DNA of 64,000 nucleotides, from NCBI RefSeq assembly GCF_029846175.1, contig NZ_JARWAC010000017.1:294706-358705 (forward strand). The letters run 5' to 3'. Both the position numbers and the translations under genes were made by a program. The DNA is from Sphaerisporangium sp. TRM90804 (GTDB taxonomy: Bacteria; Actinomycetota; Actinomycetes; Streptosporangiales; Streptosporangiaceae). Below the pieces are notes generated by a model. The model saw nothing but the letters and a program-made list of their open reading frames with translations. It was not told the origin of the DNA and ran no database searches. This document shows positions 49,368-57,099 of the stretch, one piece after another (the stretch's first letter is position 1; each line of letters opens with the position of its first letter).

Positions 49368-50192
49368 TTGTCCCCCAGCAAAGAAATAGACCCCCACGAA
49401 TCCCCGCGCGCGATCTTCGCCTACGAGCTGCGCCGCCATCGGCAGGCCGCGAACCTCACGCAGAAGCAGCTCGGCGCGCGCATCGGATTCTCCGACTCGA
49501 TGGTCCACCTCGTGGAGCTGGCCAAGAGGCCGCCTTCGCAGCACTTCGCGGAGCTCTGCGACCGGGCCCTCGATCTCGACGGCACCATGGCCCGGCTGCA
49601 CACCGCGACGACCTGGAAACAGGCGCCGGAGCACTTCCGTCCGTGGTTGGAAGAGGAGCAGGAGGCCACCGCCCTGCGAAGCTGGGAACCCACCATCGTC
49701 CCGGGCCTCCTCCAGACGGAGGCCTACGCACGCGAGATCTTCATGGCGTCACCGGGCATCACCGGCGAGGAGGTGGACGAACGGCTCGCGGGCCGCATGC
49801 AAAGGCGCGGGATCCTCAACCGTGACAGGCCCCCGGCCGTCCACTTCATCATGGATGAGGCCGTACTACGTCGAGCCGTGGGCGGTACGGCGGTCATGGG
49901 GGAGCAACTCAGGTTCTTGCGTGAGATCGCCGAGCACCCTCAGGTAACCATCCAAATCGTTCCGGCCGAGACAGCCGTCCACTGTGGGCTCGTCGGCGGC
50001 TTCATCATCGCTGAACGCAGCGGCTCGGCTTACGCGGCTCATGTAGGCGGGCAGCCTTATGGCCGCACCGTAGACGATCGATCCACGATTGCCCGGCTCA
50101 TCCGCAGATATGACGCGATCAGGGCGGAGGCCGTACCGTTCAGGCAGTCACTCAGGCTCATAGAGAAAGTGGTGAACGACAGTGGCTCATGA
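49368..50192 (+). CDS. XRE-family HTH regulator with DUF5753 domain
   Basis: A 274-residue protein. The N-terminal HTH_XRE is AIFAYELRRHRQAANLTQKQLGARIGFSDSMVHLVELAKRPPSQHF (residues ~12-57). The DUF5753 domain begins near PGLLQTEAYAREI and ends with VPFRQSLRLIEKVVNDSG, as in the many actinomycete copies of this pair. TTG at 49368 has AGGTAGG six bases upstream; an ATG at 49335 in frame is an alternative. The following DUF397 gene overlaps its 3' end, the standard arrangement. These pairs control development and antibiotic production in some species. Confidence 0.9.
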   Translation: MSPSKEIDPHESPRAIFAYELRRHRQAANLTQKQLGARIGFSDSMVHLVELAKRPPSQHFAELCDRALDLDGTMARLHTATTWKQAPEHFRPWLEEEQEATALRSWEPTIVPGLLQTEAYAREIFMASPGITGEEVDERLAGRMQRRGILNRDRPPAVHFIMDEAVLRRAVGGTAVMGEQLRFLREIAEHPQVTIQIVPAETAVHCGLVGGFIIAERSGSAYAAHVGGQPYGRTVDDRSTIARLIRRYDAIRAEAVPFRQSLRLIEKVVNDSGS

Positions 50193-50388
50193 ATTTCATG
50201 GCGCGCACTGGCGCAAGAGCAGCTTCAGCGGAGATGAGGGTGACGACTGCGTCGAGGTCGCCTCGAACCTCCCTGATGTCCGAGCGGTCCGCGACAGTAA
50301 GAACCCCTCCGGGCCCGTGCTGGTCGTCGCTCCGGGGGAGTGGAGCGTCTTCCTGAACGGTGTGCGCACCGGAGATCTGAGCGTCTGA
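50182..50388 (+). CDS. DUF397 small protein
   Basis: A 68-residue protein of the DUF397 family, with the typical ATW-like start WRKSSFSGDEGDDCVEVA, the central VRAVRDSKNPSGPVLVV and the end FLNGVRTGDL. It forms the partner of the adjacent XRE regulator, which it is thought to bind and modulate as a toxin-antitoxin-like or signalling pair. It overlaps the regulator's last codons by 11 bases, so translation is coupled. The GTG at 50182 is the only reasonable start. Confidence 0.92.
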   Translation: MAHEFHGAHWRKSSFSGDEGDDCVEVASNLPDVRAVRDSKNPSGPVLVVAPGEWSVFLNGVRTGDLSV

Positions 50389-50556
50389 GCGGGGCGCCGG
50401 GCCGGCCCGTGACGCGGGTCGGCTCGGTGGTCCTTGCCCGGTGAGCCCAGGGGAGCGCATCAACCGATCGGTGGGTTTTTCGGTCAGCCGTATCAGGCGG
50501 TGATCATGGCCGGGCGGGCGATTCGGGGCGGGGGGTGGGCGGCCCAAGCTTGGGGC

Positions 50557-51474
50557 ATGGCGGTTATCGAGGTACGAGACCTCTCCAAGAGGTACGGCGG
50601 GGTCCAGGTGGTCGACGGGGTGTCCTTCTCGGTGGAGGAGGGCGAGATCTTCGGCATTCTGGGGCCCAACGGGGCGGGCAAGACGACCACGGTGGAGTGC
50701 GCCGAGGGGTTGCGGCGGCCCGACTCCGGGTCGATCAGGGTGCTCGGGCTCGACCCGGTCAAGGACCGGCGCGAGCTGAGTCACCGGGTCGGCGTGCAGC
50801 TACAGGAGTCGCTGCTGCCGGAGAACATCAAGGTCTGGGAGGCGCTCGACCTGTACGCCTCCTTCTACCGCGCGCCCAAGGACTGGCGGGCGCTGCTGGA
50901 CGAATGGGGGCTGGCGGACAAGCGCGACGCCAGGTTCAGCAAGCTGTCGGGCGGCCAGAAGCAGCGGCTGTTCATCGCCCTGGCGCTGGTGGGCGACCCC
51001 AAGGTGGCCTTCCTGGACGAGCTGACCACGGGGCTGGATCCCGCCGCACGCCGGGTCACCTGGGAGCTGATCAAGCGCGTCCGGGCTGCGGGCGTGACCG
51101 TCGTCCTGGTCAGCCACTTCATGGACGAGGTGGAGGAGCTGTGCGACCGGGTCGCGGTGTTCGACCGGGGGAGGATCGTCGCGATGGACACCCCCTCGGG
51201 CCTGATCTCGGCCGTGGACGCCGACCAGCAGCTCCGGTTCCGTCCGCTGGCGCCGGTCGACGACGCCACGCTGGCCCGGGTGCCGGGGGTGGTGTCGGTG
51301 ACCCGCACCGGCGACCGCGTGATCGTCACCGGCCGGGGCGACTTCGCCGGCGCGGTGACCTCCGCCCTGGCCCGTGACCACATCCCCGTGGCCGAGCTGC
51401 GAGTCGAGCGGCACACGCTCGACGACGCGTTCGTCGCCCTGACCGGCCGCAACCTCGACACCCAGGAGTCCTGA
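50557..51474 (+). CDS. ABC transporter ATP-binding protein (DrrA-like)
   Basis: A 305-residue ATPase. Walker A GPNGAGKTT is near residue 40, the signature LSGGQKQR near 130, Walker B VAFLDE near 151 and the H-loop VSHF near 187. The C-terminal ~90 residues are the DrrA-type extension (SAVDADQQLRFRPLAPVDD onward). It couples with the permease through an overlapping TGATG at 51472-51476. The ATG at 50557 has only weak upstream sequence (TGGGGC), and an in-frame ATG at 50506 is possible. With the kinase and regulator downstream it forms an export/sensing operon that probably removes an antibiotic or peptide. Confidence 0.92.
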   Translation: MAVIEVRDLSKRYGGVQVVDGVSFSVEEGEIFGILGPNGAGKTTTVECAEGLRRPDSGSIRVLGLDPVKDRRELSHRVGVQLQESLLPENIKVWEALDLYASFYRAPKDWRALLDEWGLADKRDARFSKLSGGQKQRLFIALALVGDPKVAFLDELTTGLDPAARRVTWELIKRVRAAGVTVVLVSHFMDEVEELCDRVAVFDRGRIVAMDTPSGLISAVDADQQLRFRPLAPVDDATLARVPGVVSVTRTGDRVIVTGRGDFAGAVTSALARDHIPVAELRVERHTLDDAFVALTGRNLDTQES

Positions 51475-52178
51475 TGACCGGTTTCTCCCGCCTCACCAGG
51501 GTCGAGGCGAAGCTGCTGCTCCGCGACCCGGGCGCCCTCTTCAGCATGATCATCCCGCTCTTCATCCTGGTCGTCTTCGGAAGCGGCGCCAGCCGGGGGG
51601 ACACGGTGCTGCCCTCGATGGCGATGACGATCGGGGTCGGACTGGTGGGGCTCTACATGGTGCCCACCGCCCTGGCCACCTACCGGGAACGGGGCATCCT
51701 GCGCAGGATGTCCACCACGCCGGTCAGCCCGGGCGCGCTGCTGAGCGTGCAGCTCGTCCTCCAGCTCCTCTACGCGGCGCTCGCCTCGGCGCTGCTCGTC
51801 GCGGTCTCGGTGCTGATCTTCCAGGCGGCCCAGCCCGCCCGCCTCGTCGCGATGACGGCCACCTTCCTGCTCGGCACCACGGCCGTCTTCGCGATCGGCC
51901 TGCTCATCGCCTCGATCGCCACGAGCGGGCGCGCCGCCAACGGCGTCGGCGTGCTGCTCTACTTCCCGCTGGCCTTCCTCGGCGGCCTCATGCAGCCCAA
52001 GGAGGCCATGCCCGAGCTGCTGGCCACGATCGGCGAGTTCACCCCGCTCGGCCTGTTCCGGCAGGCCATCCACGACGCCTGGAGCGGCGCGGCGACACAA
52101 CCCATACTTCTTGCAACAATGGCGGCTTATGCGCTTGTTGTCGGTTTGGTCGCGGCTCGGTTCTTCCGTTGGGAGTGA
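51474..52178 (+). CDS. ABC-2 type permease
   Basis: A 234-residue membrane protein with about six helices (IIPLFILVVFG, ITIGVGLVGLYMVPTAL-like segments, VLIFQAAQ, AVFAIGLLIASIA, LLYFPLAFLGGL, AYALVVGLVAARF). ABC-2-type patterns such as YRERGILRRMSTTPVSPGALL and FLGGLMQPKEAMPELL are present. It pairs with the preceding ATPase and is coupled to it. The stop lies seven bases before the histidine kinase start. The substrate is unknown; DrrAB-like systems export hydrophobic drugs. Confidence 0.9.
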   Translation: MTGFSRLTRVEAKLLLRDPGALFSMIIPLFILVVFGSGASRGDTVLPSMAMTIGVGLVGLYMVPTALATYRERGILRRMSTTPVSPGALLSVQLVLQLLYAALASALLVAVSVLIFQAAQPARLVAMTATFLLGTTAVFAIGLLIASIATSGRAANGVGVLLYFPLAFLGGLMQPKEAMPELLATIGEFTPLGLFRQAIHDAWSGAATQPILLATMAAYALVVGLVAARFFRWE

Positions 52179-52185
52179 GTCGGCG

Positions 52186-53457
52186 ATGACGCCCGACGAC
52201 GCCCGTCACGTCGCGGACGGGCAGCTGGCCAGCGGGATGGCCGCCCTCCCGTACCTGGTGCTGGCCGTCTCGGCCGGGCTCACCCTGCTCATCGAGGACA
52301 CCACGCCGGCCGGCCGGCTCGCCATCCTGGGGCTGACGGCGCTCGCCGCCGGCTGGACGCTGTGGATGGTCACCCTGCACCCCGCCTGGATGGCGAACCC
52401 GAAGGCGGCGGGCCTCTACGTCGCCGGGCTGGTGGGGTTCATCGCCGCACTGGGCCTGCTCAGCCCCTGGTTCGCCGGCTTCTACGCCTTCACCGGCTAC
52501 GTCCACTCCTGGGCCCTGCTGCGCGGCCGATGGCGCGTAGTGGGCGTGGCCGGGACGGCGGCGGCCGCCGTCACCGGCTACTTCGGCGGGCTGCCCGGCC
52601 CCGACCCGGCCGTCATCTCCTCCTACCTGCTGTTCATCGTCGCCATCACGGTGCTGGTCGTCCTGGTCAGCCTCTTCGGTGACATCACCGCCGACCAGGG
52701 CGCCCGCAGCCGGAAGATGGTGGAGCAGCTCGCCGAGGCCAACGCCCGGCTGGAGGAGACGATGCGCGAGAACTCCGGGCTCCAGGCGCAACTGCTGCTG
52801 CAGGCCCGCGAGGCGGGCGTCACCGACGAACGCCAGCGCATGGCACGCGAGATCCACGACACCCTGGCGCAGGGGCTGGCCGGGATCATCACCCAGGTCC
52901 AGGCCGCGGCCAAGGCCAAGCACGACCCGGCGGAGTGGCAGCGCCACCTCGACAACGCGGCCCGCCTGGCCAGGGACAGCCTGGCCGAGGCGCGCCGGTC
53001 GGTGCACGCCGTGGGCCCGGGGGAGCTGGAGTCCGCCCGCCTGCCGGAGGCGCTGGCGGAGGTGACCAAGCGGTGGGAGGGCATCCACGGCGTCCGCGTC
53101 GAGTTCGCCACGACCGGCGACGCCCGGCCGCTGCACCCGGAGGTGGAGGTCACCCTGCTGCGCGTGGCGCAGGAGGCCCTCGCCAACGTGGGCAAGCACG
53201 CCGGGGCAGCCAGGGTCGGCGTCACCGTGTCGTACATGGACGACGTCGTCACACTGGACGTACGCGACGACGGTGCCGGGTTCGTCCCGGGCGCCGACAG
53301 CGGGGGGTTCGGCATGACGTCCATGCGGCAACGCGTGACCAGGCTGGCGGGCACCTTCGAGGTGGAGTCGGAGCCCGGCGGCGGCGCCGCCGTCTCCGCC
53401 ACGATCCCGGTGGGGACCGCCGTCTCCGCCACGATCCCTGCGGGGGAGGCGAAGTGA
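52186..53457 (+). CDS. NarL-type sensor histidine kinase
   Basis: A 423-residue kinase with six N-terminal membrane helices (residues ~15-165), a short coiled linker, and a HisKA_3 dimerisation domain with the phosphorylated H224 in AREIHDTLAQG. The HATPase core has VAQEALANVGKHAGA and DDGAGFVPG. The C-terminus carries a duplicated decapeptide, AVSATIPVGT then AVSATIPAGE, from a 30-bp tandem repeat at ~53388-53447. It overlaps the response regulator (GTGA, 53454-53457). The operon layout ATPase-permease-kinase-regulator matches antibiotic-sensing efflux loci. Confidence 0.93.
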   Translation: MTPDDARHVADGQLASGMAALPYLVLAVSAGLTLLIEDTTPAGRLAILGLTALAAGWTLWMVTLHPAWMANPKAAGLYVAGLVGFIAALGLLSPWFAGFYAFTGYVHSWALLRGRWRVVGVAGTAAAAVTGYFGGLPGPDPAVISSYLLFIVAITVLVVLVSLFGDITADQGARSRKMVEQLAEANARLEETMRENSGLQAQLLLQAREAGVTDERQRMAREIHDTLAQGLAGIITQVQAAAKAKHDPAEWQRHLDNAARLARDSLAEARRSVHAVGPGELESARLPEALAEVTKRWEGIHGVRVEFATTGDARPLHPEVEVTLLRVAQEALANVGKHAGAARVGVTVSYMDDVVTLDVRDDGAGFVPGADSGGFGMTSMRQRVTRLAGTFEVESEPGGGAAVSATIPVGTAVSATIPAGEAK

Positions 53458-54089
53458 CCGAGACCACGCTGCGGCTGATCGTCGTCGACGACCATCCCAT
53501 CGTCCGCGACGGCCTGTGCGGCATGTTCGCCGGCGAGCCGGGGTTCGAGGTGGTCGGCGTGGCAGGTGACGGCGCGCGGGCCGTCGGCCTCGCCGAGGAG
53601 CTGCGGCCCGACGTGATCCTGATGGACCTGCGCATGCCGGGCACCGACGGCGTCACCGCGATCCGGCTGCTGGCCGAGCGCGGCAACACGGCGAGGATCC
53701 TCGTGCTGACCACCTACGACACCGACAGCGACGTGCTGCCGGCCATCGAGGCGGGCGCCACCGGCTACCTGCTGAAGGACGCCCTGCCCGAGGAGCTGAT
53801 CCGCGCCGTGCGGGCCGCCGCCCGAGGCGAGGCGGTGCTGTCCCCCTCGGTCGCCACCCGCCTGATCGGTCAGGTGCGCGCCCCGTCCTCCCCGCTGAGC
53901 GCCAGGGAACTGGAGGTCCTCGCCCTCATCGCCCGAGGCTCCACCAACCGCGAGGCCGCCTCCCGCCTGTTCATCAGCGAGGCCACCGTGAAGAGCCACC
54001 TGCTGCACATCTACGCCAAACTCGGCGTCAAAGACCGCGCCGCCGCCGTCGCGACGGCCTTCGAGCGCGGCCTGTTCGACCGCTCCTGA
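53454..54089 (+). CDS. NarL/LuxR-type response regulator
   Basis: A 211-residue regulator. The receiver has the acidic pocket VVDDHP near residue 11, phosphoacceptor D58 in LMDLRMPG and K108-type lysine in LLKDALP. The LuxR HTH is LSARELEVLALIARGSTNREAASRLFISEATVKSHLLHIYAKL near 150-195. It is coupled to the kinase gene and probably autoregulates the ABC operon. No separate promoter is seen before it. Confidence 0.95.
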   Translation: MTETTLRLIVVDDHPIVRDGLCGMFAGEPGFEVVGVAGDGARAVGLAEELRPDVILMDLRMPGTDGVTAIRLLAERGNTARILVLTTYDTDSDVLPAIEAGATGYLLKDALPEELIRAVRAAARGEAVLSPSVATRLIGQVRAPSSPLSARELEVLALIARGSTNREAASRLFISEATVKSHLLHIYAKLGVKDRAAAVATAFERGLFDRS

Positions 54090-54116
54090 CGGGCCCGGCG
54101 GTGGCATCCTGTGCGG

Positions 54117-54686
54117 ATGCGACGAGTAACCGTTCTGGGCAGTTGTGGGGCCTTTCCGGAGCCGGGGCGGGCCTGTAGTGGGTTCGCGGTGGACTGGGAT
54201 GGATACCGGTTGCTGCTCGACCTGGGTTACGCCACGCTGCCGCGGCTGCTCGCACATTGGCCGGACGGCGCGGTGGACGCCGTCGTCGTCACCCACGAGC
54301 ACCTGGAGGCCGGCGGGGTCGCCCTGGCCTACACCGGCGACACCGGCCCCACCCCCGCGCTGGCCGAACTCGGCCGCGACGCCGACCTGTTCATCGTCGA
54401 GGCCACCGACCGCGACGGCGAGACCGACCGCCCCACCCGCAACCTGCTGACCTCCGCGGAGGCCGGTCACTGGGCCCGCCGCGCGGGCGCCCGCCGGCTG
54501 ATGCTCACCCACTTCTGGCCGGGCAACGACCGTGCCGCCTCCATGGCCGCCGCCCGCGAGGAGTTCGGCGGTGAGGTGCTGGCGGCCGAGGAAGGACTCC
54601 ACGTCACGCTGGGCGATACGGGCGCCACGACTCGGCAGGAGCCAGGTCACACCGCTCCGGTCGGCTCCCCACAGGAGGACGTCTGA
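54117..54686 (+). pseudogene. MBL-fold hydrolase with in-frame core deletion
   Basis: A 189-codon frame starts like RNase Z-type metallo-beta-lactamases (RRVTVLGSCGAFPEPGRACSGFAVDWDGYRLLLDLGYATLP) and reaches VVVTHEH, but then continues straight with LEAGGVALAYTGDTGPTPALAELG. In full-length homologues some 80-90 residues lie between these two blocks, including the aspartate and histidine of HxHxDH, which are missing. The rest (LFIVEATD, LMLTHFWPG) is normal. The protein therefore cannot assemble its di-metal site and is probably a dead or repurposed remnant. The frame is open, so it could still be made. It converges with the AraC gene at 54755. Confidence 0.8.
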
Positions 54687-54754
54687 CAGCACCTCCATGG
54701 ACACGCCGAACGGCACCGGCCCAAGGCGATGTCAGGGAGGAGGAGGTCGATCAT

Positions 54755-55741
54755 TCAGGCCGGACTTCTGGTGTTCGCGTGCTCGGCGGCAAGGAGCGCG
54801 GCCTCTCGGTGTTGGGTGGGCGACACGTCGTAGCTGGCGCGGAATGCCCGGGTGAAGGAGGGTGCGTCGGTGAACCCCCAGCGGCGTGCGATGACGTACA
54901 CCGCCTGGGAGCGCAGAGCCGGGTCGGCCAGGTCGCGGTGACAGCGGGCGAGGCGGCGTTGCCGTATCCAGGCGGCCACGGGCAGATCCTCGAGCTGGAA
55001 CAGCCGGTTGAGCTGGCGGAGGGAGATGCCGTGCGCCTCCGCGATCATCTGCGGCGTCAGACGCGAGTCGCCGAGGTTGCCGGCGATGAACGCGCGGATC
55101 CGCAGAAGTAACCCGTGATGGCGCGTCTCAGGGGGGATCGGCACATCGCCCGCCATGTGTCCCAGAAGGACGGACAGCAGGTCGACCAGCGCACCGCTGA
55201 GCCGGTTGTGGCCCGGAGCCTCCGGGCCCGGGGGAAGTGTCGCCCGGGTTATCAGACAGGAGAGGACGTCGCCGAGGCCGTCGCCGTCGCCGATGTTGGT
55301 GCCCAGAAGCGGTTCGATCTTCTTCGGCGGAAGCGGGACATGCGTCTTCGGGATCGCGACCAGCACCTTCTGGGCCCAGAGCGTCGGTGGGATCATGTGG
55401 GCGCTGAAAGGATTCGAGGAGTCGTAGATGACCAGGTCTCCCGCGCTCACCCCCACTTCCCTGCCTGCGTGGGCCAGCCCCAGTTCTCCTCGTTGTACGA
55501 GTGCCAGGAAGTACAGCTCGGGATCGCCGCGGCGGATGAGCTCAGAAGATCGCTTAGCGGTCAGGGCCGAACAGGTGACCATGCTGACCTGCACCGGCCC
55601 ATGCGCGCGCAGTCGCATCGACGCGTGGAAGTCTTCTCGGTGCTCGGACTCCATCGTGGTCGGGATGAGCGACGTGGCGGTCAGCTCACACCAGCCGGCA
55701 AACCGCTCGCGCACGGGAAGGGCGCCGGTGTTGAAGATCAT
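54755..55741 (-). CDS. AraC-family transcriptional regulator
   Basis: A 328-residue AraC regulator of the cupin-like AraC_binding_2 type: FNTGALPVRERFAGWCELTATSLIPTTM is the usual start, GDLVIYDSSNPFSA sits mid-domain, and the C-terminal pair of HTHs is LTPQMIAEAHGISLRQLNRLF and SQAVYVIARRWGFTDAPSFTRAFRASYDVSPTQHRE. ATG 55741 is preferred as the domain start; a GTG at 55900 would add 53 residues that read unlike the family. It is convergent with the broken MBL gene. A fragment of a second such gene end lies at 59877-59965. Confidence 0.85.
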   Translation of the reverse strand: MIFNTGALPVRERFAGWCELTATSLIPTTMESEHREDFHASMRLRAHGPVQVSMVTCSALTAKRSSELIRRGDPELYFLALVQRGELGLAHAGREVGVSAGDLVIYDSSNPFSAHMIPPTLWAQKVLVAIPKTHVPLPPKKIEPLLGTNIGDGDGLGDVLSCLITRATLPPGPEAPGHNRLSGALVDLLSVLLGHMAGDVPIPPETRHHGLLLRIRAFIAGNLGDSRLTPQMIAEAHGISLRQLNRLFQLEDLPVAAWIRQRRLARCHRDLADPALRSQAVYVIARRWGFTDAPSFTRAFRASYDVSPTQHREAALLAAEHANTRSPA

Positions 55742-56121
55742 GTCTGGCAACGGGAGCCTGCCTGTTTCTATGAGAGCCTGCCTGTCTTCCTGTTCAGACG
55801 GTTCACCGTCAGCTGTGAGGTGAATCTCAATGGTGTCCTTTCTTCCCGCCGGTCGGTCTACTCGCCTTTCCTTAAACGACTGGATGCGGGGTCTCGGCAC
55901 GCCTTAGAGGATCTTGTGTCAAGAATATCGGCTGGTGCGAGTTATGAGGAGATAATTTTTATTGGAAGTCAGAAGGATGGCGAGAAGTCGCCATCCTTGA
56001 TCTGCGTCCGCGACGTGTACGCCCTCTTGTGAAGTTTGCGTGCTTTGTCGGTCTAATCGCACGGTGGCAGCGCATACCGTTTTAAGCGCTTATGCGGTAC
56101 TGAAAATCGAGGTTGACTGCA
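55742..56121. other. AT-richer spacer, no gene seen
   Basis: It is lower in GC than the flanks (notably 55910-55985, with TATCGG-, AATTTTTATT-like stretches) and holds an 11-bp perfect hairpin, AAGGATGGCGA / TCGCCATCCTT, at 55973-55998. No frame is supported except a doubtful upstream extension of the AraC gene. Low GC and absence of genes suggest a junction between segments of different origin. Confidence 0.5.
55973..55998. terminator. Isolated hairpin in the AT-rich spacer
   Basis: An 11-bp perfect stem with a GAAG loop. The minus-strand read gives an A/T-rich downstream flank. No adjacent gene ends here, so it may be a relic of a lost gene. Confidence 0.5.
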
Positions 56122-56205
56122 GGGCTGCTGCAACGAGTAACCGTTTGGGTAGTTGTGGTAGTTTCTCGAGCCGAGTCGTTCGTGCGGCGGATTCGCGGTG
56201 GACTT
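56122..56205 (+). pseudogene. 5' fragment of a second MBL gene
   Basis: The sequence from CGAGTAACCGTT through GGTAGTTGTGG... to TTCGCGGTGGACT lines up base for base, with about a quarter substitutions and a one-base deletion, to the first ~75 bases of the MBL gene at 54117 (codons for RVTVLGSCGAFPEP to CSGFAVDW). After that the match stops. The one-base deletion shifts the frame, so it is a dead 5' end of a paralogue. It stands beside the bacteriocin operon. Confidence 0.75.
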
Positions 56206-56369
56206 CACGCTCAACGATGCGGGGGGACGGCACGGCCGTCCCGAGACCAGGGCTCAGCCCGGAGTGCTCACGGGCGGGGCGGGCGTCGAGGCGGGAACTG
56301 GTGGAGAAGCGCCCCGAGCTATCCAGGCTGGAAGACCAGCCTTCGCCGCAGGGGCCGCCGAAGATCGAG
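56206..56369. other. Short gap at the operon end with a hairpin
   Basis: It contains an 8-bp hairpin, GGGACGGC / GCCGTCCC at 56224-56242, that could end the minus-strand bacteriocin operon. No gene is supported. Confidence 0.45.
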
Positions 56370-57053
56370 TCAGAGGGGCAGCACCTTGTCGCACGCACCC
56401 TCGACGGTGGGGTCATGGGTCGCGACGACGACGGCCGAGCCGCCAGCGGCCATGCCGCGGAGTACATCGACCACCATGTCGGTGTTCCGGGCGTCGAGCG
56501 CTCCGGTGGGCTCGTCCGCCACTACGATCACCGGCCGCTTCACCAGGAGTCGGGCGAGCGCGACCCGTTGCTGCTCGCCGCCGCTGAGGCGGTACACCTT
56601 CTCCGCGGCCCGCCCTTCGAGGCCGACTCGTTCCAGAGCGGTCTCAAGGGTGCCGCGTGCTGCTCGGCCAGGCCGGGGACGCACAACCACCTCCAGGTTG
56701 GCGCGGACCGTGGCGTTCTCGATGAGCGCGTAGTTCTGGAACAGGTAGCCGAGGGTGTCGCGCCGGAACCGGCGGGCCGCCCCGGATCTGAACTCGGTGA
56801 CGTCCACCCCGTCGACCAGAATCTCCCCGTCGTCCACGGACTCCAACAGCCCCAGGCAGTTGAGAAGCGTGGACTTGCCGGCGCCGCTGGGCCCCGTCAG
56901 CGCGAGCATCCGGCCACGTTCGACGGTGAAGGAGAGGTCGCGCCACAACGTGCGCGTGCCGAAGGACTTCGCGACCCCCCTCACCTGGATCAAGACCTCC
57001 GGCCGCCCGTCCTCGACCCTGTGACCGTCGTGCGCCACGACATGATCGGGCAT
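56370..57053 (-). CDS. ABC transporter ATPase of a lactococcin-972-type bacteriocin system
   Basis: A 227-residue ATPase of the MacB/LolD-like branch that accompanies lactococcin 972 operons. Walker A GPSGAGKST, Q-loop LFQNYALIENATVRANLE, signature LSGGEQQRVALARLL, Walker B VIVVADEPTGALD and H-loop VATHDPTV are present. Start 57053 has AAGGAGA six bases upstream; the ORF upstream to 57095 is not needed. It lies 46 bases after the membrane gene and powers it. In this family the ATPase and the membrane protein are thought to export the bacteriocin or give immunity. Confidence 0.92.
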   Translation of the reverse strand: MPDHVVAHDGHRVEDGRPEVLIQVRGVAKSFGTRTLWRDLSFTVERGRMLALTGPSGAGKSTLLNCLGLLESVDDGEILVDGVDVTEFRSGAARRFRRDTLGYLFQNYALIENATVRANLEVVVRPRPGRAARGTLETALERVGLEGRAAEKVYRLSGGEQQRVALARLLVKRPVIVVADEPTGALDARNTDMVVDVLRGMAAGGSAVVVATHDPTVEGACDKVLPL

Positions 57054-57099
57054 CGGGTTCTCCTTCTGTTGCGGTGCCTCATTGGTGGGTGACATCGAT

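Noticed and set aside
55115..56032. 305-residue plus-strand frame opposite the AraC gene
   Set aside because: It mirrors the AraC coding region and runs into the AT-rich spacer; no motif supports it.
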